A stretch of 64,000 nucleotides of DNA from Flavobacteriaceae bacterium MAR_2009_75 (lineage in GTDB: Bacteria > Bacteroidota > Bacteroidia > Flavobacteriales > Flavobacteriaceae), in NCBI GenBank assembly GCA_002813285.1, contig PHTZ01000001.1, positions 1,239,501-1,303,500 on the forward strand, given 5' to 3'. A model generated the notes under the pieces. It was not told the DNA's origin. It was given only the letters and a program-made list of their open reading frames with translations, and searched no databases. Made by a program: the position numbers and the translations under genes. Shown here one piece after another: positions 1 through 8,604 of the stretch (its first letter is position 1; every line of letters begins with the position of its first letter).

Positions 1-206
1 ACGCCAAAGGAAACCGGAAATTCACTCCACAAGACATTACCAACCTCAAATTGATATATCATTTGGTCAAAGAGAGAGGCTTTACGTTAGATGGCGCAAA
101 GACCCACTTAAAAGAAAATCGTCAAAAGACTCTTGGCAAATTTGAAATTATCGATAAATTAGAGCTCATCAAGTCAGAGCTGATAAAAATCAAGGATCAG
201 TTGTAA
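1..206 (+). CDS. MerR-family transcriptional regulator, C-terminal part (5' end outside window)
   Basis: Reading the frame that ends in the TAA at 204-206 gives 67 residues. They contain the second half of a MerR winged-helix domain (FTPQDITNLKLIYHLVKERG, then FTLDGAK) and a short charged helix suited to dimerisation. The DNA-recognition helix lies before the window. MerR proteins bind as dimers within stretched promoters, and this one has no visible effector-binding domain after the helix. The lemA gene starts 92 bases downstream on the same strand. Flavobacteria often carry this gene next to lemA and TPM genes, so it may regulate them, but that is inference. Family call confident, target unknown. 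Confidence 0.8.
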   Translation, partial: AKGNRKFTPQDITNLKLIYHLVKERGFTLDGAKTHLKENRQKTLGKFEIIDKLELIKSELIKIKDQL

Positions 207-298
207 CGAACCGCTCAACTTACCGTCGTATAGGGCAAAGACTATTTTTTAAGCAAAAACCCTTAACTACATAATTATATTTACTAAAACACTGAACA

Positions 299-898
299 AT
301 GAAAAAAGGTTTGATTGCACTTATCGTGCTCGTCGTCATCGCATTTGGCATTTACCAATGGGCCGTTGGCTTTAACAACGCCGCTGTTGAACTTGAGGCC
401 GACGCCAAAACAGCATGGTCTAACGTAGAAAGCTCGTACCAACGAAGAAATGATCTGATCGGTAATTTGGTCAAAACGGTTCAAGGGGCGGCCGATTTTG
501 AAAGAGGCACCTTAAAAGATGTAATCGAGGCCAGAGCAAAGGCGACCTCCACAAATATTGACGCCAATAATCTTACCCCAGAAAATATCGCTGCTTTTCA
601 AGAAGCACAGAGCGGACTTACCGGGGCGCTAAGTAAATTAATGGTAGTTGTAGAACGCTACCCCGAGCTTAAGGCGAATCAAAATTTTCTTGAACTTCAA
701 TCACAACTAGAAGGTACCGAAAACCGTATTAACGTGGCTAGGGATCGCTTTAATGAAAAAGTGAACCTTTATGATATTCATACCTCAAAATTCCCTGGTA
801 AATTGTTGGCGGGTCTTTTCGGATTTGAAGAGATGGCACGTTATAAGGCCGATGCCGGTTCTGAAAATGCCCCCGACGTAAACTTTGAGTTCAATTAA
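299..898 (+). CDS. lemA: LemA family protein
   Basis: This 199-residue protein has the family's usual length and layout. It has a single N-terminal membrane segment (LIALIVLVVIAFGIYQW) and then a long helical domain exposed to the periplasm. Family signatures are NDLIGNLVKTV near residues 50-60 and ELQSQLEGTENRI near 140. LemA proteins are membrane-anchored helical bundles of poorly known biochemical role, commonly encoded with TPM-domain proteins. The next gene begins five bases after this stop, so lemA and the two TPM genes form one operon. The ATG at 299 is the only start that gives a complete signal anchor. Confidence 0.93.
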   Translation: MKKGLIALIVLVVIAFGIYQWAVGFNNAAVELEADAKTAWSNVESSYQRRNDLIGNLVKTVQGAADFERGTLKDVIEARAKATSTNIDANNLTPENIAAFQEAQSGLTGALSKLMVVVERYPELKANQNFLELQSQLEGTENRINVARDRFNEKVNLYDIHTSKFPGKLLAGLFGFEEMARYKADAGSENAPDVNFEFN

Positions 899-902
899 AC
901 CC

Positions 903-1340
903 ATGTCAAGAGTAGAAGACTTTTTAACCCAAGGTGAAGAACAAGAAGTAGTTCAGGCCATTCTTGAAGCTGAAAAGAATACTTCAGGAGAGATTCGGGT
1001 GCACATCGAAGCACATACCCGCCTTGATATCATGGTGCGCGCCAAAGAGGTGTTTCATATGCTCAAGATGGATAACACCAAAGATGACAACGGCGTTCTC
1101 ATTTATGTAGCTGTCAACGATAGAAAGTTCGCCATTTTTGGTGACCGTGGTATCGACGCCGTAGTGCCAAAAGATTTTTGGAACACCACTAAAGACGCTA
1201 TTCAATCACAATTTAAAAACGGTAAATTCAAACAAGGCATCATTGACGGAATACTAAAGGCCGGTGAAGAACTTAACACTCATTTCCCTTGGCAACAAGA
1301 CGATGAAAACGAACTTAGCAATGAGATATCTAAAGGTTAG
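903..1340 (+). CDS. TPM-domain protein (soluble, first of two)
   Basis: This 145-residue protein has no signal peptide or membrane segment. It begins MSRVEDFLTQGEEQEVV and continues with a TPM (TPM_phosphatase, PF04536) fold: NTSGEIRVHIEAH, GVLIYVAVNDRKFAIFGDRG and a helical end. I use the ATG at 903. A TTG farther upstream (885) would overlap the lemA stop and adds nothing conserved. TPM domains in plant Psb32/TLP18.3 relatives have been linked to acid phosphatase activity; the bacterial role is unclear. The last 20 bases overlap the start of the next gene, which suggests translational coupling and perhaps a functional pair of TPM proteins, one cytosolic and one membrane-bound. Confidence 0.85.
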   Translation: MSRVEDFLTQGEEQEVVQAILEAEKNTSGEIRVHIEAHTRLDIMVRAKEVFHMLKMDNTKDDNGVLIYVAVNDRKFAIFGDRGIDAVVPKDFWNTTKDAIQSQFKNGKFKQGIIDGILKAGEELNTHFPWQQDDENELSNEISKG

Positions 1341-2112
1341 CTTACTATCCCTTTTTCTACTTTGCTTTGGTCTTCTACAGGCGCAATTCGAGATTCCGGA
1401 GAAACCTTCGAAACAGACCAGTGTTTACGATTATATAAACCTTTTATCCGCAGGGCAGGCGCAAAATTTAGAGCAGAAGCTAGTACGTTATTCAGATAGT
1501 ACCTCTACCCAAATTGTAGTGGCAATTATCAATTCTACGGAAGGAGAAAACATCAATTATCTAGGCGCTCAATGGGGCCAAAAATGGGGAATTGGTCAAG
1601 CCGGAAAAGACAACGGAGTTCTAGTATTGCTCGCCAAAGACGACAGGCGTATCGCTATTAACACAGGCTACGGAGTAGAAGGTAGCCTTACAGATGCCAT
1701 GTCGCGCAGAATTATCGAGAACATCATCGTACCCCAGTTTAAAAATGCCGACTTCTATGGAGGCCTCGACCAGGGGGCAGATGCTATTTTTCAGGTATTA
1801 AACGGTGAATTTGATGAGGAGAGAACTTTTGATGATAGTGGCGGATTTCCGATTCGTTCGTTTCTCCCCTTTATCATCTTCTTTGTTATACTTATTATTC
1901 TCTCCAACCGAAATAAGCGTGGTGGTGGCCGTAATGGCGGAAAACGTTCTGGCGGATTCGACATTTGGGGTATGATTATACTTAGCAACATGGGGCGAAG
2001 TAGTGGGTCCGGTGGTTTTGGAGGAAGCTCAGGCGGAGGATTCGGAGGTGGCTTTGGCGGAGGATTCGGTGGCGGCGGTTTTGGCGGCGGTGGCGCATCT
2101 GGCGGTTGGTAA
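1321..2112 (+). CDS. TPM-domain membrane protein with glycine-rich tail (YgcG type)
   Basis: This 263-residue protein starts MRYLKVSLLSLFLLCFGLLQ, a cleavable signal ending near AQ. The TPM domain follows (NLLSAGQAQNLEQKLVRYSD, TQIVVAIINS, NNGVLVLLAKDDRRIAINTG-like block). Then comes one membrane segment (FLPFIIFFVILIILS, near residue 185) and a cytoplasmic tail that is almost only Gly, Ser and Phe. This is the YgcG layout seen beside lemA in many genomes. I chose the ATG at 1321, inside the end of the preceding gene, because it begins the signal peptide; earlier in-frame starts sit inside the upstream TPM gene. The Gly-rich tail is typical of the family and probably disordered. Confidence 0.88.
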   Translation: MRYLKVSLLSLFLLCFGLLQAQFEIPEKPSKQTSVYDYINLLSAGQAQNLEQKLVRYSDSTSTQIVVAIINSTEGENINYLGAQWGQKWGIGQAGKDNGVLVLLAKDDRRIAINTGYGVEGSLTDAMSRRIIENIIVPQFKNADFYGGLDQGADAIFQVLNGEFDEERTFDDSGGFPIRSFLPFIIFFVILIILSNRNKRGGGRNGGKRSGGFDIWGMIILSNMGRSSGSGGFGGSSGGGFGGGFGGGFGGGGFGGGGASGGW

Positions 2113-2151
2113 TCAACCAATTTTTTAAATAAAATTCTCAAAATCTTGAAA

Positions 2152-3003
2152 TTAATCAGTTTTATTAAATTCAATACTTTTTGTTTTCAGGTAAGCCCAA
2201 ATCGCCTCTATATCTTCTTCATTCGATAGTTTTAAAAAATCACTTTGGGCTAAGCAATAGGTCAGAAAGCCGTCGATATTGATTTCAGGAATATTTAAAT
2301 TTTCGGCAATCGTTATCTTAGAGAACTTAGAAAGTATAACATTTTGAAGTTCCATTTTTTTATCACGCGAAACCATTGCCTCGAAAGTTTCGGTTCGACC
2401 TGAAAGCCTGTTTATAGTTTTACCCATATTTATGGTAAAGCCTACTGTTAGATATCCTAAGATATTCTTTTCCTTTATTTTTTCTTCTACCGTCATAAAT
2501 CTGAAATACTTATCCCTATCCGCCTCTAAAAGCAATCGCTCACTTTGACTCATAATCTTTAAATCGGCATTGGGCAGGCCTAAGGTAGAAGAAGTAACTA
2601 TTGGGCCAACATCAAGCCTTTTTAAGTCATTTTCTACTTTACCCGACAGATTGTATGGTGTAACAGTAACTTCGTTTAAGCTGATTACATTTTCTATAAG
2701 ATCAACTGTGACTATTTTTTTGAGAAAAACGGTTTCGGTAATTTTGATTTCTTTTTTTAGATATTGAACTGAACTAAATTGAATTAAATCATTCAATTTA
2801 ACTACTATTTTAAAAAAGCCTAAAGAATCGGTAATCGTAGATTTTTGAGAGTTAAGATTGACGACAAGAACGTTTGAGACATCTTCGGCCAGACTTTGAA
2901 CTTTACCGATTAAATTGATATCTTCTTGGGCTAAATTTTCATCTGGTTTCAAGAAAATAAACAGAAAACAACAAATGCTCAAATAGACCTTTAATCTTGT
3001 CAT
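2152..3003 (-). CDS. CarboxypepD_reg-like domain protein, exported
   Basis: This 283-residue protein has a signal peptide (YLSICCFLFIFLKPDENLAQ). It is followed by a carboxypeptidase-regulatory-like beta-sandwich (INLIGKVQSLAEDVSNVLVV, TITDSLGFFKIVVKLND, ISLNEVTVTPYNLSGK). This domain is usually the N-terminal extension of TonB-dependent receptors. Here it stands alone, joined to a helical C-terminal half of about 170 residues that I do not recognise. Standalone proteins of this kind are common and uncharacterised in Flavobacteriia. It converges on the lemA operon with a 39-base gap and no obvious terminator. Probably periplasmic or outer-membrane associated. Confidence 0.7.
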   Translation of the reverse strand: MTRLKVYLSICCFLFIFLKPDENLAQEDINLIGKVQSLAEDVSNVLVVNLNSQKSTITDSLGFFKIVVKLNDLIQFSSVQYLKKEIKITETVFLKKIVTVDLIENVISLNEVTVTPYNLSGKVENDLKRLDVGPIVTSSTLGLPNADLKIMSQSERLLLEADRDKYFRFMTVEEKIKEKNILGYLTVGFTINMGKTINRLSGRTETFEAMVSRDKKMELQNVILSKFSKITIAENLNIPEINIDGFLTYCLAQSDFLKLSNEEDIEAIWAYLKTKSIEFNKTD

Positions 3004-3142
3004 CCTCTATTTTTTCTCTATCAAGAAAATTATAAAACAATTGGTATCTAGAGGTGTTAGAGTGTGGTAAAATGTTGTTAAATAAGAGATAAGAACCGAA
3101 TTCACCTGCAAATTTAAAAGTCAGAAAGTCGTTTTAAATTGG

Positions 3143-3577
3143 TCACTGCTTTTCAAAGTATTCATAAATGGCAAAATCTGTTCTTCCAGAATTATCTTTA
3201 TAATGAACTTTAATCATCAATTTTAGCTTTCCATCAATGATTTCATAAGTTACATCTCTTTCCGCAAAATCTGAATCCCAAAGGAGGTCAAATTTCGTAG
3301 CTCCCCTATTCATGTCATTAGCGACATTTTTGCCCCAATCGCAATCTTGTGGATCACAAGAACCCCACATTTGAACAATAAAACGGTTAGTTTTAAAAGA
3401 GATTTCACACTTGGTGACCAGGGGATCACTTCCCTCATTTACCCATATACCCTCAAAATCGGTTTCCCCACTTATATTTATGGGTTGAAATGCTCCGATT
3501 TTTTCAATTTTTGGAGATTCAATATTTACCTTCCAAAATACCATAGTCAGTATGATGATACTTAAGTATGAGTTCAT
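3143..3577 (-). CDS. Exported hypothetical protein with WGSCDPQDCDWG motif
   Basis: This 144-residue protein has an N-terminal hydrophobic stretch (YLSIIILTMVFW) that may be a signal sequence. A small beta-rich domain follows, with the motif WGSCDPQDCDWG in its middle (about residues 70-81). The two cysteines could form a disulfide in the periplasm. Preceding text FEGIWVNEGSDP and later YEIIDGKLKLMIKVHY are typical of small lipocalin-like proteins that begin with a 'GxW' strand. I know the Cys/Trp motif from unnamed Bacteroidota proteins but cannot give a function. It lies alone between two minus-strand genes, with 139 and 184 bases on either side. Confidence 0.55.
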   Translation of the reverse strand: MNSYLSIIILTMVFWKVNIESPKIEKIGAFQPINISGETDFEGIWVNEGSDPLVTKCEISFKTNRFIVQMWGSCDPQDCDWGKNVANDMNRGATKFDLLWDSDFAERDVTYEIIDGKLKLMIKVHYKDNSGRTDFAIYEYFEKQ

Positions 3578-3761
3578 AGTTCTTTAATTTATAAAATTAT
3601 ACCTACCCCATTGCGAAAAAGTAAAGACCTATTTTTACTGTTAGAGACTTTACATAATATAACTATCGATAGAAATAAAGCTCATTTTTACTTTATTACT
3701 TAGGTATGAACAACCACAAGCATCTATCAAATTCAATTTTGAAAGCCCGCCTCACTTTTTT

Positions 3762-5660
3762 CTATTCCGTAAGGCCTTTAAGATGCACATCAAGAAAATC
3801 TTTAATTTGGCCATACCCAGAAATTTGGTTTTCCTTCTTTCGAAAACCATGACCTTCATCATCAAAAATCACATATTCTACTGGCACGCCATTAGCTTTT
3901 ACACCTTCTACAATTTCATCGGACTCTACCTGTAACACCCGTACATCGTTAGCCCCTTGCAGCACCATCAATGGTTTGGTCACATTCTCGGTGTGAAAGA
4001 GCGGTGAGATACCGTGAAGTCGAACTGAATCTTGGGTATATGGGTCTCCCATTTCATCGTACAATGCCTTTTTAAAACTTTCCCAGTACGGTGGAATCGA
4101 TTTTAGCGTACGTAGCCAGTTAGTTACCCCAAAAATATTCACCCCTACATCAAACGCCTCGGGCTCAAAAGTAAGCGCGGCCATAACCATATAGCCTCCG
4201 TAAGAACCTCCAATGATGCCCACTTTTTCCATATCGATTACCTCAGTTGAAGCGAGATAGTCTTTACCAGCTACACAATCTTTCAAATCTTTATCGCCAT
4301 GATTTCTATCGTCAAGGTGATTAAATTCTTTTCCGTAACCGCTACTTCCCCGATTGTTGACCGCCAAAATAGCATATCCATGATTGACCAAATACTGAAT
4401 CAATTCAAAATTGTTCAGCCGAGACTGCCCGCCTGGTCCGCCATGTACCCATACCAAACCGGGAACTTTATTTTCTATACTGGCTTGTTTGGGTTGGTAA
4501 TATATAGCGGGTATTTCAAGCCCGTCGAACGATTTATAGCGAACTACTTGACCTTCTACCAAATCATCTTCTTTTATTTCGGGGTTGAGCGTATCAGTTA
4601 ATTTTTTGAGTTCACCAGTCTCAAAATTATAGACGTACATATTACTGGGTGTAGCGGAGGTACTCACCATTAATCGTGCATTTTTTTCATTTTTTGAAAT
4701 GCTCACAGAGGTTATACTGCCCCCTTCCATATCGGGCATTTTTACTTCTTCTCCCGTTTCTTGATCTATAACTTTCACAATAGTTTTAGCATCTTCATTA
4801 ATTCCGATCACCCGGTACTTTTGATTATAAGAATCATAGGCGTACCACACATCCCAATTGGTTTCAAACACCTTTTCTACTTCATCCGTATCTAGATTTC
4901 TTTTTGCCAAATAGACAAAATCAGACCCTTCATCAGTGGTGTAAAAAAGACTTTTATTGTCTAGGCTAAAAAACTGCGGATTATAGGTGGCATCACCTTC
5001 ATGTTCAGAGATATCGGTTTTCTCCTCTGTTTCCGCATCGTACAAATACATCTTACCATCTGCACTGGTAATCGCTTGGGTCAATGCAAAATATCTTTCA
5101 TTGGGGGAAATAGATCCTACATCAAGTCCGTCATCGTTCTGATAAATCATTTTTTTGGTAGGCGTTTCAGCACCCAACGAGTCGATTGGCATCGTATAGA
5201 CATCTATATAACTACGGTTACGCTCATTGCTCACAAGAAACATCTTGCTTTCATCTCGACTCCACCCCCAGAATCCGTTACGCACGCTATCTACGGGAGT
5301 GAGGTTTTTTGCTTCGCCCTCTCGAGACATCATAAACACCTTATAATTTTCGTTTCCACCTTCATCATAAGTATATATAAAGCGTTCGTCGTTGGGAAAA
5401 TAACTTTGGGCGAAGTATGATTCGTCTGATGACTCGGTCAACTGCTTTCTTTCCCCCGAAGCGATGTCAATCTCATACACATTATAGATGCCCGATTCAT
5501 TGCTACTAACAAGCAGTTTTGATTCATCTGGTGAAAAAGAACCGCCCCCAATACTTTTATTCTCATAGAATTGTTCGATTGTATATTTTGCCATCGGTTT
5601 GGGCTCTTCTTGACAACCGACTAGAAGTAAAGTAAGAAGCATTAAATGGAGTACTTTCAT
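3762..5660 (-). CDS. S9 family prolyl oligopeptidase/acylaminoacyl-peptidase, lipoprotein
   Basis: This peptidase of about 632 residues starts with a lipoprotein signal (LMLLTLLLVGCQEEP). I use MKVLHLML at 5660, because nine extra upstream codons would only lengthen the signal. The first half is a beta-propeller with repeated SPDESK, SPNERYF-type blades. The second half is the alpha/beta-hydrolase domain. The nucleophile lies in GGSYGGYM near residue 485, the acid in QGANDVRV near 571 and the histidine in DDEGHGF near 603. The oxyanion-side motif WVHGGPGGQ is also present. S9 enzymes cut short peptides after Pro or release N-terminal acylated residues; the exact specificity cannot be read. 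The lipid cysteine places it in the periplasm or at the outer membrane. Confidence 0.92.
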   Translation of the reverse strand: MKVLHLMLLTLLLVGCQEEPKPMAKYTIEQFYENKSIGGGSFSPDESKLLVSSNESGIYNVYEIDIASGERKQLTESSDESYFAQSYFPNDERFIYTYDEGGNENYKVFMMSREGEAKNLTPVDSVRNGFWGWSRDESKMFLVSNERNRSYIDVYTMPIDSLGAETPTKKMIYQNDDGLDVGSISPNERYFALTQAITSADGKMYLYDAETEEKTDISEHEGDATYNPQFFSLDNKSLFYTTDEGSDFVYLAKRNLDTDEVEKVFETNWDVWYAYDSYNQKYRVIGINEDAKTIVKVIDQETGEEVKMPDMEGGSITSVSISKNEKNARLMVSTSATPSNMYVYNFETGELKKLTDTLNPEIKEDDLVEGQVVRYKSFDGLEIPAIYYQPKQASIENKVPGLVWVHGGPGGQSRLNNFELIQYLVNHGYAILAVNNRGSSGYGKEFNHLDDRNHGDKDLKDCVAGKDYLASTEVIDMEKVGIIGGSYGGYMVMAALTFEPEAFDVGVNIFGVTNWLRTLKSIPPYWESFKKALYDEMGDPYTQDSVRLHGISPLFHTENVTKPLMVLQGANDVRVLQVESDEIVEGVKANGVPVEYVIFDDEGHGFRKKENQISGYGQIKDFLDVHLKGLTE

Positions 5661-5752
5661 AGTATTTTGATTAAGTTGTGTATTCAAATTGAGCGAACAT
5701 GATTTCGTACCATATCCGTCATTAAAGCGTATTGAATTTGATGGGGGGAGAG

Positions 5753-5770
5753 CTTGAATTTACAAAATTC
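5753..5770. repeat. 18-bp direct repeat, copy 1
   Basis: CTTGAATTTACAAAATTC occurs here and again, identical, at 6572-6589. Both copies follow a G-rich run and both lie just before (minus-strand sense) a small gene boundary. The core GAATTT-AC-AAAATTC is nearly palindromic. It could be a shared regulatory element or a small dispersed repeat; I see no proof of either. Confidence 0.5.
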
Positions 5771-5937
5771 ATTTGTAAACTATGTTTTAATCAGTGCTTT
5801 AACTCAACATTTCTTCTTTCTACACGTGAGAATCAATTCAGATGCTCTATATCAACACTTATATTCTTATTGCGCTACGCGTTTTCTGCACTAAATTTTC
5901 AACCCTCTTGAGGTTGTTCGTTTTTAGCCTTCATCAT

Positions 5938-6489
5938 TTAAATCGACTGTTCGTAGGCCTCGGTAATCCAGCTTTTCAATTCATCGTCGATTTCAGCCAC
6001 CTCAGATAATCTAACCCTGTGTGTGCACATGGTTCCAAAAGGTCCAGAGTTTTCTAGTCTATCCGTTTCCGGTTTATTCTTTAGCTTAAAGCCTAGGTCT
6101 ATTCTTAATTTGGTAGCTGGTTTAATTAAAATAAACTGTCTTTTGCGAATAACACTTACACTGCTTTTTTTTGGTGTGATGACAACATCAGACCCGAGCT
6201 TACCGACGAACTTAATTAGCTTTTCATATATAGGCTTCAATTGTTCTTTGCCTTTGTATTGCATATCAACTAAATCGTCTGACGTATTGTTTTCTTCTTT
6301 TGACAAAGTCACAATTGTATTCGCAAATCCATGGGTAACATTGTAATCCTTTTTCAGAAAGTTGACGGCTTCTGAATGTTTGGTAAAAGTCTTCTTTCGC
6401 AACACATTTTTCCATTCACTCAAAGATTTCCCCGTCTTTTCGGGCATGTTATCTATCATTGTTTGAAGAGCCTTGTCCATAGCACCCAT
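5938..6489 (-). CDS. DUF4287/DUF5655 domain protein
   Basis: This 183-residue cytosolic protein has an N-terminal DUF4287 segment (MIDNMPEKTGKSLSEWKN, then KHSEAVNFLKKDYNVTHGFA). A C-terminal DUF5655 segment follows (QLKPIYEKLIKFVGKLGSDV, VSVIRKRQFILIKPAT, LRIDLGFKLK). The pair is widespread in soil and marine bacteria and has no established function; DUF5655 looks like a predicted transport or nucleotide-related fold. ATGs at 6489 and 6480 are both possible starts. It is flanked by two copies of an 18-bp repeat and has no obvious operon partner. Confidence 0.8.
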   Translation of the reverse strand: MGAMDKALQTMIDNMPEKTGKSLSEWKNVLRKKTFTKHSEAVNFLKKDYNVTHGFANTIVTLSKEENNTSDDLVDMQYKGKEQLKPIYEKLIKFVGKLGSDVVITPKKSSVSVIRKRQFILIKPATKLRIDLGFKLKNKPETDRLENSGPFGTMCTHRVRLSEVAEIDDELKSWITEAYEQSI

Positions 6490-6571
6490 TTTTAAAAAAT
6501 CAGTTATACCATTGTCAAAAGAAAACGACCCGTAATTGAGTTTAATACATCGTTACATATTCAGGGGAAGA

Positions 6572-6589
6572 CTTGAATTTACAAAATTC
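6572..6589. repeat. 18-bp direct repeat, copy 2
   Basis: Exact second copy of the 18-mer at 5753-5770, placed between the guanine deaminase stop and the start of the DUF4287 gene. Copies are about 820 bp apart and in the same orientation. Confidence 0.5.
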
Positions 6590-6596
6590 TTTGAGG

Positions 6597-7073
6597 CTAG
6601 TATTCCGTTCGGTCATTTTTTTCTGCCCAGCTATTAAAAACTGGCAAGGCTTCATTCCGTAATAATTGAATAAAGGTCATTTGTCGGTCGCCCATATTTT
6701 TGTCCAATTCATCATAAATAAATCGGTCATCAAAATCAATAGCTTTGGCGTCTTCTTTCGTAAGGGCAAAATAAACCGCTGTCGGCCTCGCCCAATAGAT
6801 AGCTCCCAAACACATGGGGCAGGGTTCACAAGAAGTATAAAGTATGCAATCAGTTAGTTGGAAGGAGTTTAGTCTTTTACATGCATCTCGAATTACGACC
6901 ATCTCGGCATGGGCAGTAGGATCATTGGTCGAGGTAACCTGATTGTGACCTTCAGCTATAATTTCACCGTCTTTTACGATAACCGCACCAAACGGTCCGC
7001 CTGCGTTAGAATTCATCCCTCTTGAAGCCATTTCTATGGCCCTTTGCATAAAAAATTCGTGTGTTTTGTTCAT
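6597..7073 (-). CDS. guaD: Guanine deaminase
   Basis: This 158-residue member of the cytidine deaminase superfamily converts guanine to xanthine and ammonia. The zinc site is His55 and the catalytic Glu57 (in DPTAHAEMVV) with Cys85 and Cys88 (in TSCEPCPMC). FNxxx-type substrate contacts are represented by GGPFGAVIVKDG and GAIYWARP. The protein ends in EY, as the domain-swapped Bacillus subtilis GuaD does, and the spacing matches it within two residues. That favours guanine over tRNA-adenosine deaminase (TadA) activity. It diverges from the sensor kinase gene with a 230-base gap. No other purine-catabolism gene is adjacent. Confidence 0.85.
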   Translation of the reverse strand: MNKTHEFFMQRAIEMASRGMNSNAGGPFGAVIVKDGEIIAEGHNQVTSTNDPTAHAEMVVIRDACKRLNSFQLTDCILYTSCEPCPMCLGAIYWARPTAVYFALTKEDAKAIDFDDRFIYDELDKNMGDRQMTFIQLLRNEALPVFNSWAEKNDRTEY

Positions 7074-7303
7074 GATTTTTCTTACTGATGGTTATACGCT
7101 ACATTTGTTAAAGATAGTTATTGAAAAACAAAGACCACAGCTGTACTCAAGGGCCGAAAAACCATTAATAACTTAGAACATCATCGGATAATTAAATGAA
7201 ATATATATCGTATAATTGATACGAACTTATTTTAAACACCTCCCAAACCAATGGTTTTTTCTATAAATAGTACTAAGAAGATTTAACCATGAAGAACTGA
7301 TTA

Positions 7304-8518
7304 ATGGAAGTTAATACCGTATTACAAAAAGACATTACAGATATTCAATCTATAGCGATTGTGCCTACGATATTAGATGTCGTTTGTAGGGCGACCGGCA
7401 TGGGTTTCGCCGCTGTGGCCAGGGTTACAGAAGACACCTGGATCACATGTGGTGTGTTAGATAATATTCCTTTAGGACTTTCTGTGGGCGATGAACTCGA
7501 AATAAGTACTACTTTTTGCAAACAGGTACGGGATACCGACAAATTGGTGGTTATTGACCATGTTGATAATGACAAGACTTATTTTAATCACCCCACACCA
7601 CAACAGTACGGTTTTCAAAGCTATATATCGGTACCCATTATCAGAAATAATGGTGAGTTTTTCGGCACCTTGTGCGCTCTAGACCCCAAACCGAACAAGC
7701 TGAAAAATGCAAAAATCATAGACATGTTCACTATGTTTTCGGAGTTAATTTCTTTTCATCTCGATGCTATCAACACCATGAGAAAGCAAGCAAGCATTAT
7801 AGAGAGAAAAGAAGGTGAGCTCGCTACTTATGATTTTATATCTAGCCATGACCTGCAAGAGCCTTTGCGTAAAATTCAGCTCTTGACCAATACCATCGAA
7901 GTAAAGGAAATCGATAAACTTTCTAAAAAGAGTAAGAAATACTTCAAATCGATCAATAACGCGGCGACGCGCATGCGTAAAATTCTTGATGATCTTCTGA
8001 AATATTCACAGACCGGGTATAATCATAAGGGTTTTAGAGAACAAGACATGGGCAAACTTATCGAAAGGGTCAAGTATCGGCTTTCAGATGAGTTTGAACA
8101 AAGCAACGCTGTTCTAAATTTGAGCAACTTGGGCAAACTTCATGTTATGCCCGTTCAAATAGAACAACTATTCTATAATTTGTTTTCCAATAGTATCCGT
8201 TTTAGAAACAACGAACGTACACTGACCATAGAGGTGGAAAGCCGAATTGATAAAGGCTCTAATTTCAAGGTCGAAAGTCTCAACGAGAATTTGAATTACT
8301 GCGAGATTTCAGTAAGAGATAACGGTAAAGGTTTTGAGCAAAAGCACAGCGAAAAAATCTTTGAAATGTTTCAGCGATTATCTAACAAGCCGGATGATAA
8401 ATCTACTGGAATCGGATTGGCAATTGTCAAAAGAATTGTAAACAATCATAACGGAATAATTCTAGCTACCAGTCAACCGAACGTTCATGCTACTTTTAAA
8501 ATATATCTTCCCGTTTAG
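7304..8518 (+). CDS. GAF-domain sensor histidine kinase
   Basis: This 404-residue protein has no membrane segment and is therefore a cytosolic kinase. A GAF domain occupies about residues 15-160 (ITCGVLDNIPLGLSVGDELE, FQSYISVPIIRNNGEFFGTL). The dimerisation/phosphoacceptor helix has His182 in SSHDLQEPLRKIQ. A HATPase domain follows, with N box FYNLFSNSIRF, DNGKGF and GIGLAIVKRIV. Its helix is of the light-regulated/bacteriophytochrome type, but no chromophore cysteine motif is visible in the GAF domain, so light sensing is not supported. No response regulator lies next to it, so it is an orphan kinase. The input signal is unknown. Confidence 0.9.
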   Translation: MEVNTVLQKDITDIQSIAIVPTILDVVCRATGMGFAAVARVTEDTWITCGVLDNIPLGLSVGDELEISTTFCKQVRDTDKLVVIDHVDNDKTYFNHPTPQQYGFQSYISVPIIRNNGEFFGTLCALDPKPNKLKNAKIIDMFTMFSELISFHLDAINTMRKQASIIERKEGELATYDFISSHDLQEPLRKIQLLTNTIEVKEIDKLSKKSKKYFKSINNAATRMRKILDDLLKYSQTGYNHKGFREQDMGKLIERVKYRLSDEFEQSNAVLNLSNLGKLHVMPVQIEQLFYNLFSNSIRFRNNERTLTIEVESRIDKGSNFKVESLNENLNYCEISVRDNGKGFEQKHSEKIFEMFQRLSNKPDDKSTGIGLAIVKRIVNNHNGIILATSQPNVHATFKIYLPV

Positions 8519-8604
8519 TGAACATACATGATGTACCCCATCAAATTTTAAGAGCGACCAACAAAACCTACAGCACCCTTAAATCGTATGTGAAATGAAA
8601 ATCA

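Noticed and set aside
1791-2174. Proline-rich minus-strand frame of 127 codons
   Set aside because: It is the antisense shadow of the glycine-rich tail of the TPM protein (GGN codons read backwards as proline).
7304-8518. Bacteriophytochrome
   Set aside because: The kinase helix is of that group, but there is only one GAF domain and no PAS/PHY domain or visible chromophore cysteine.
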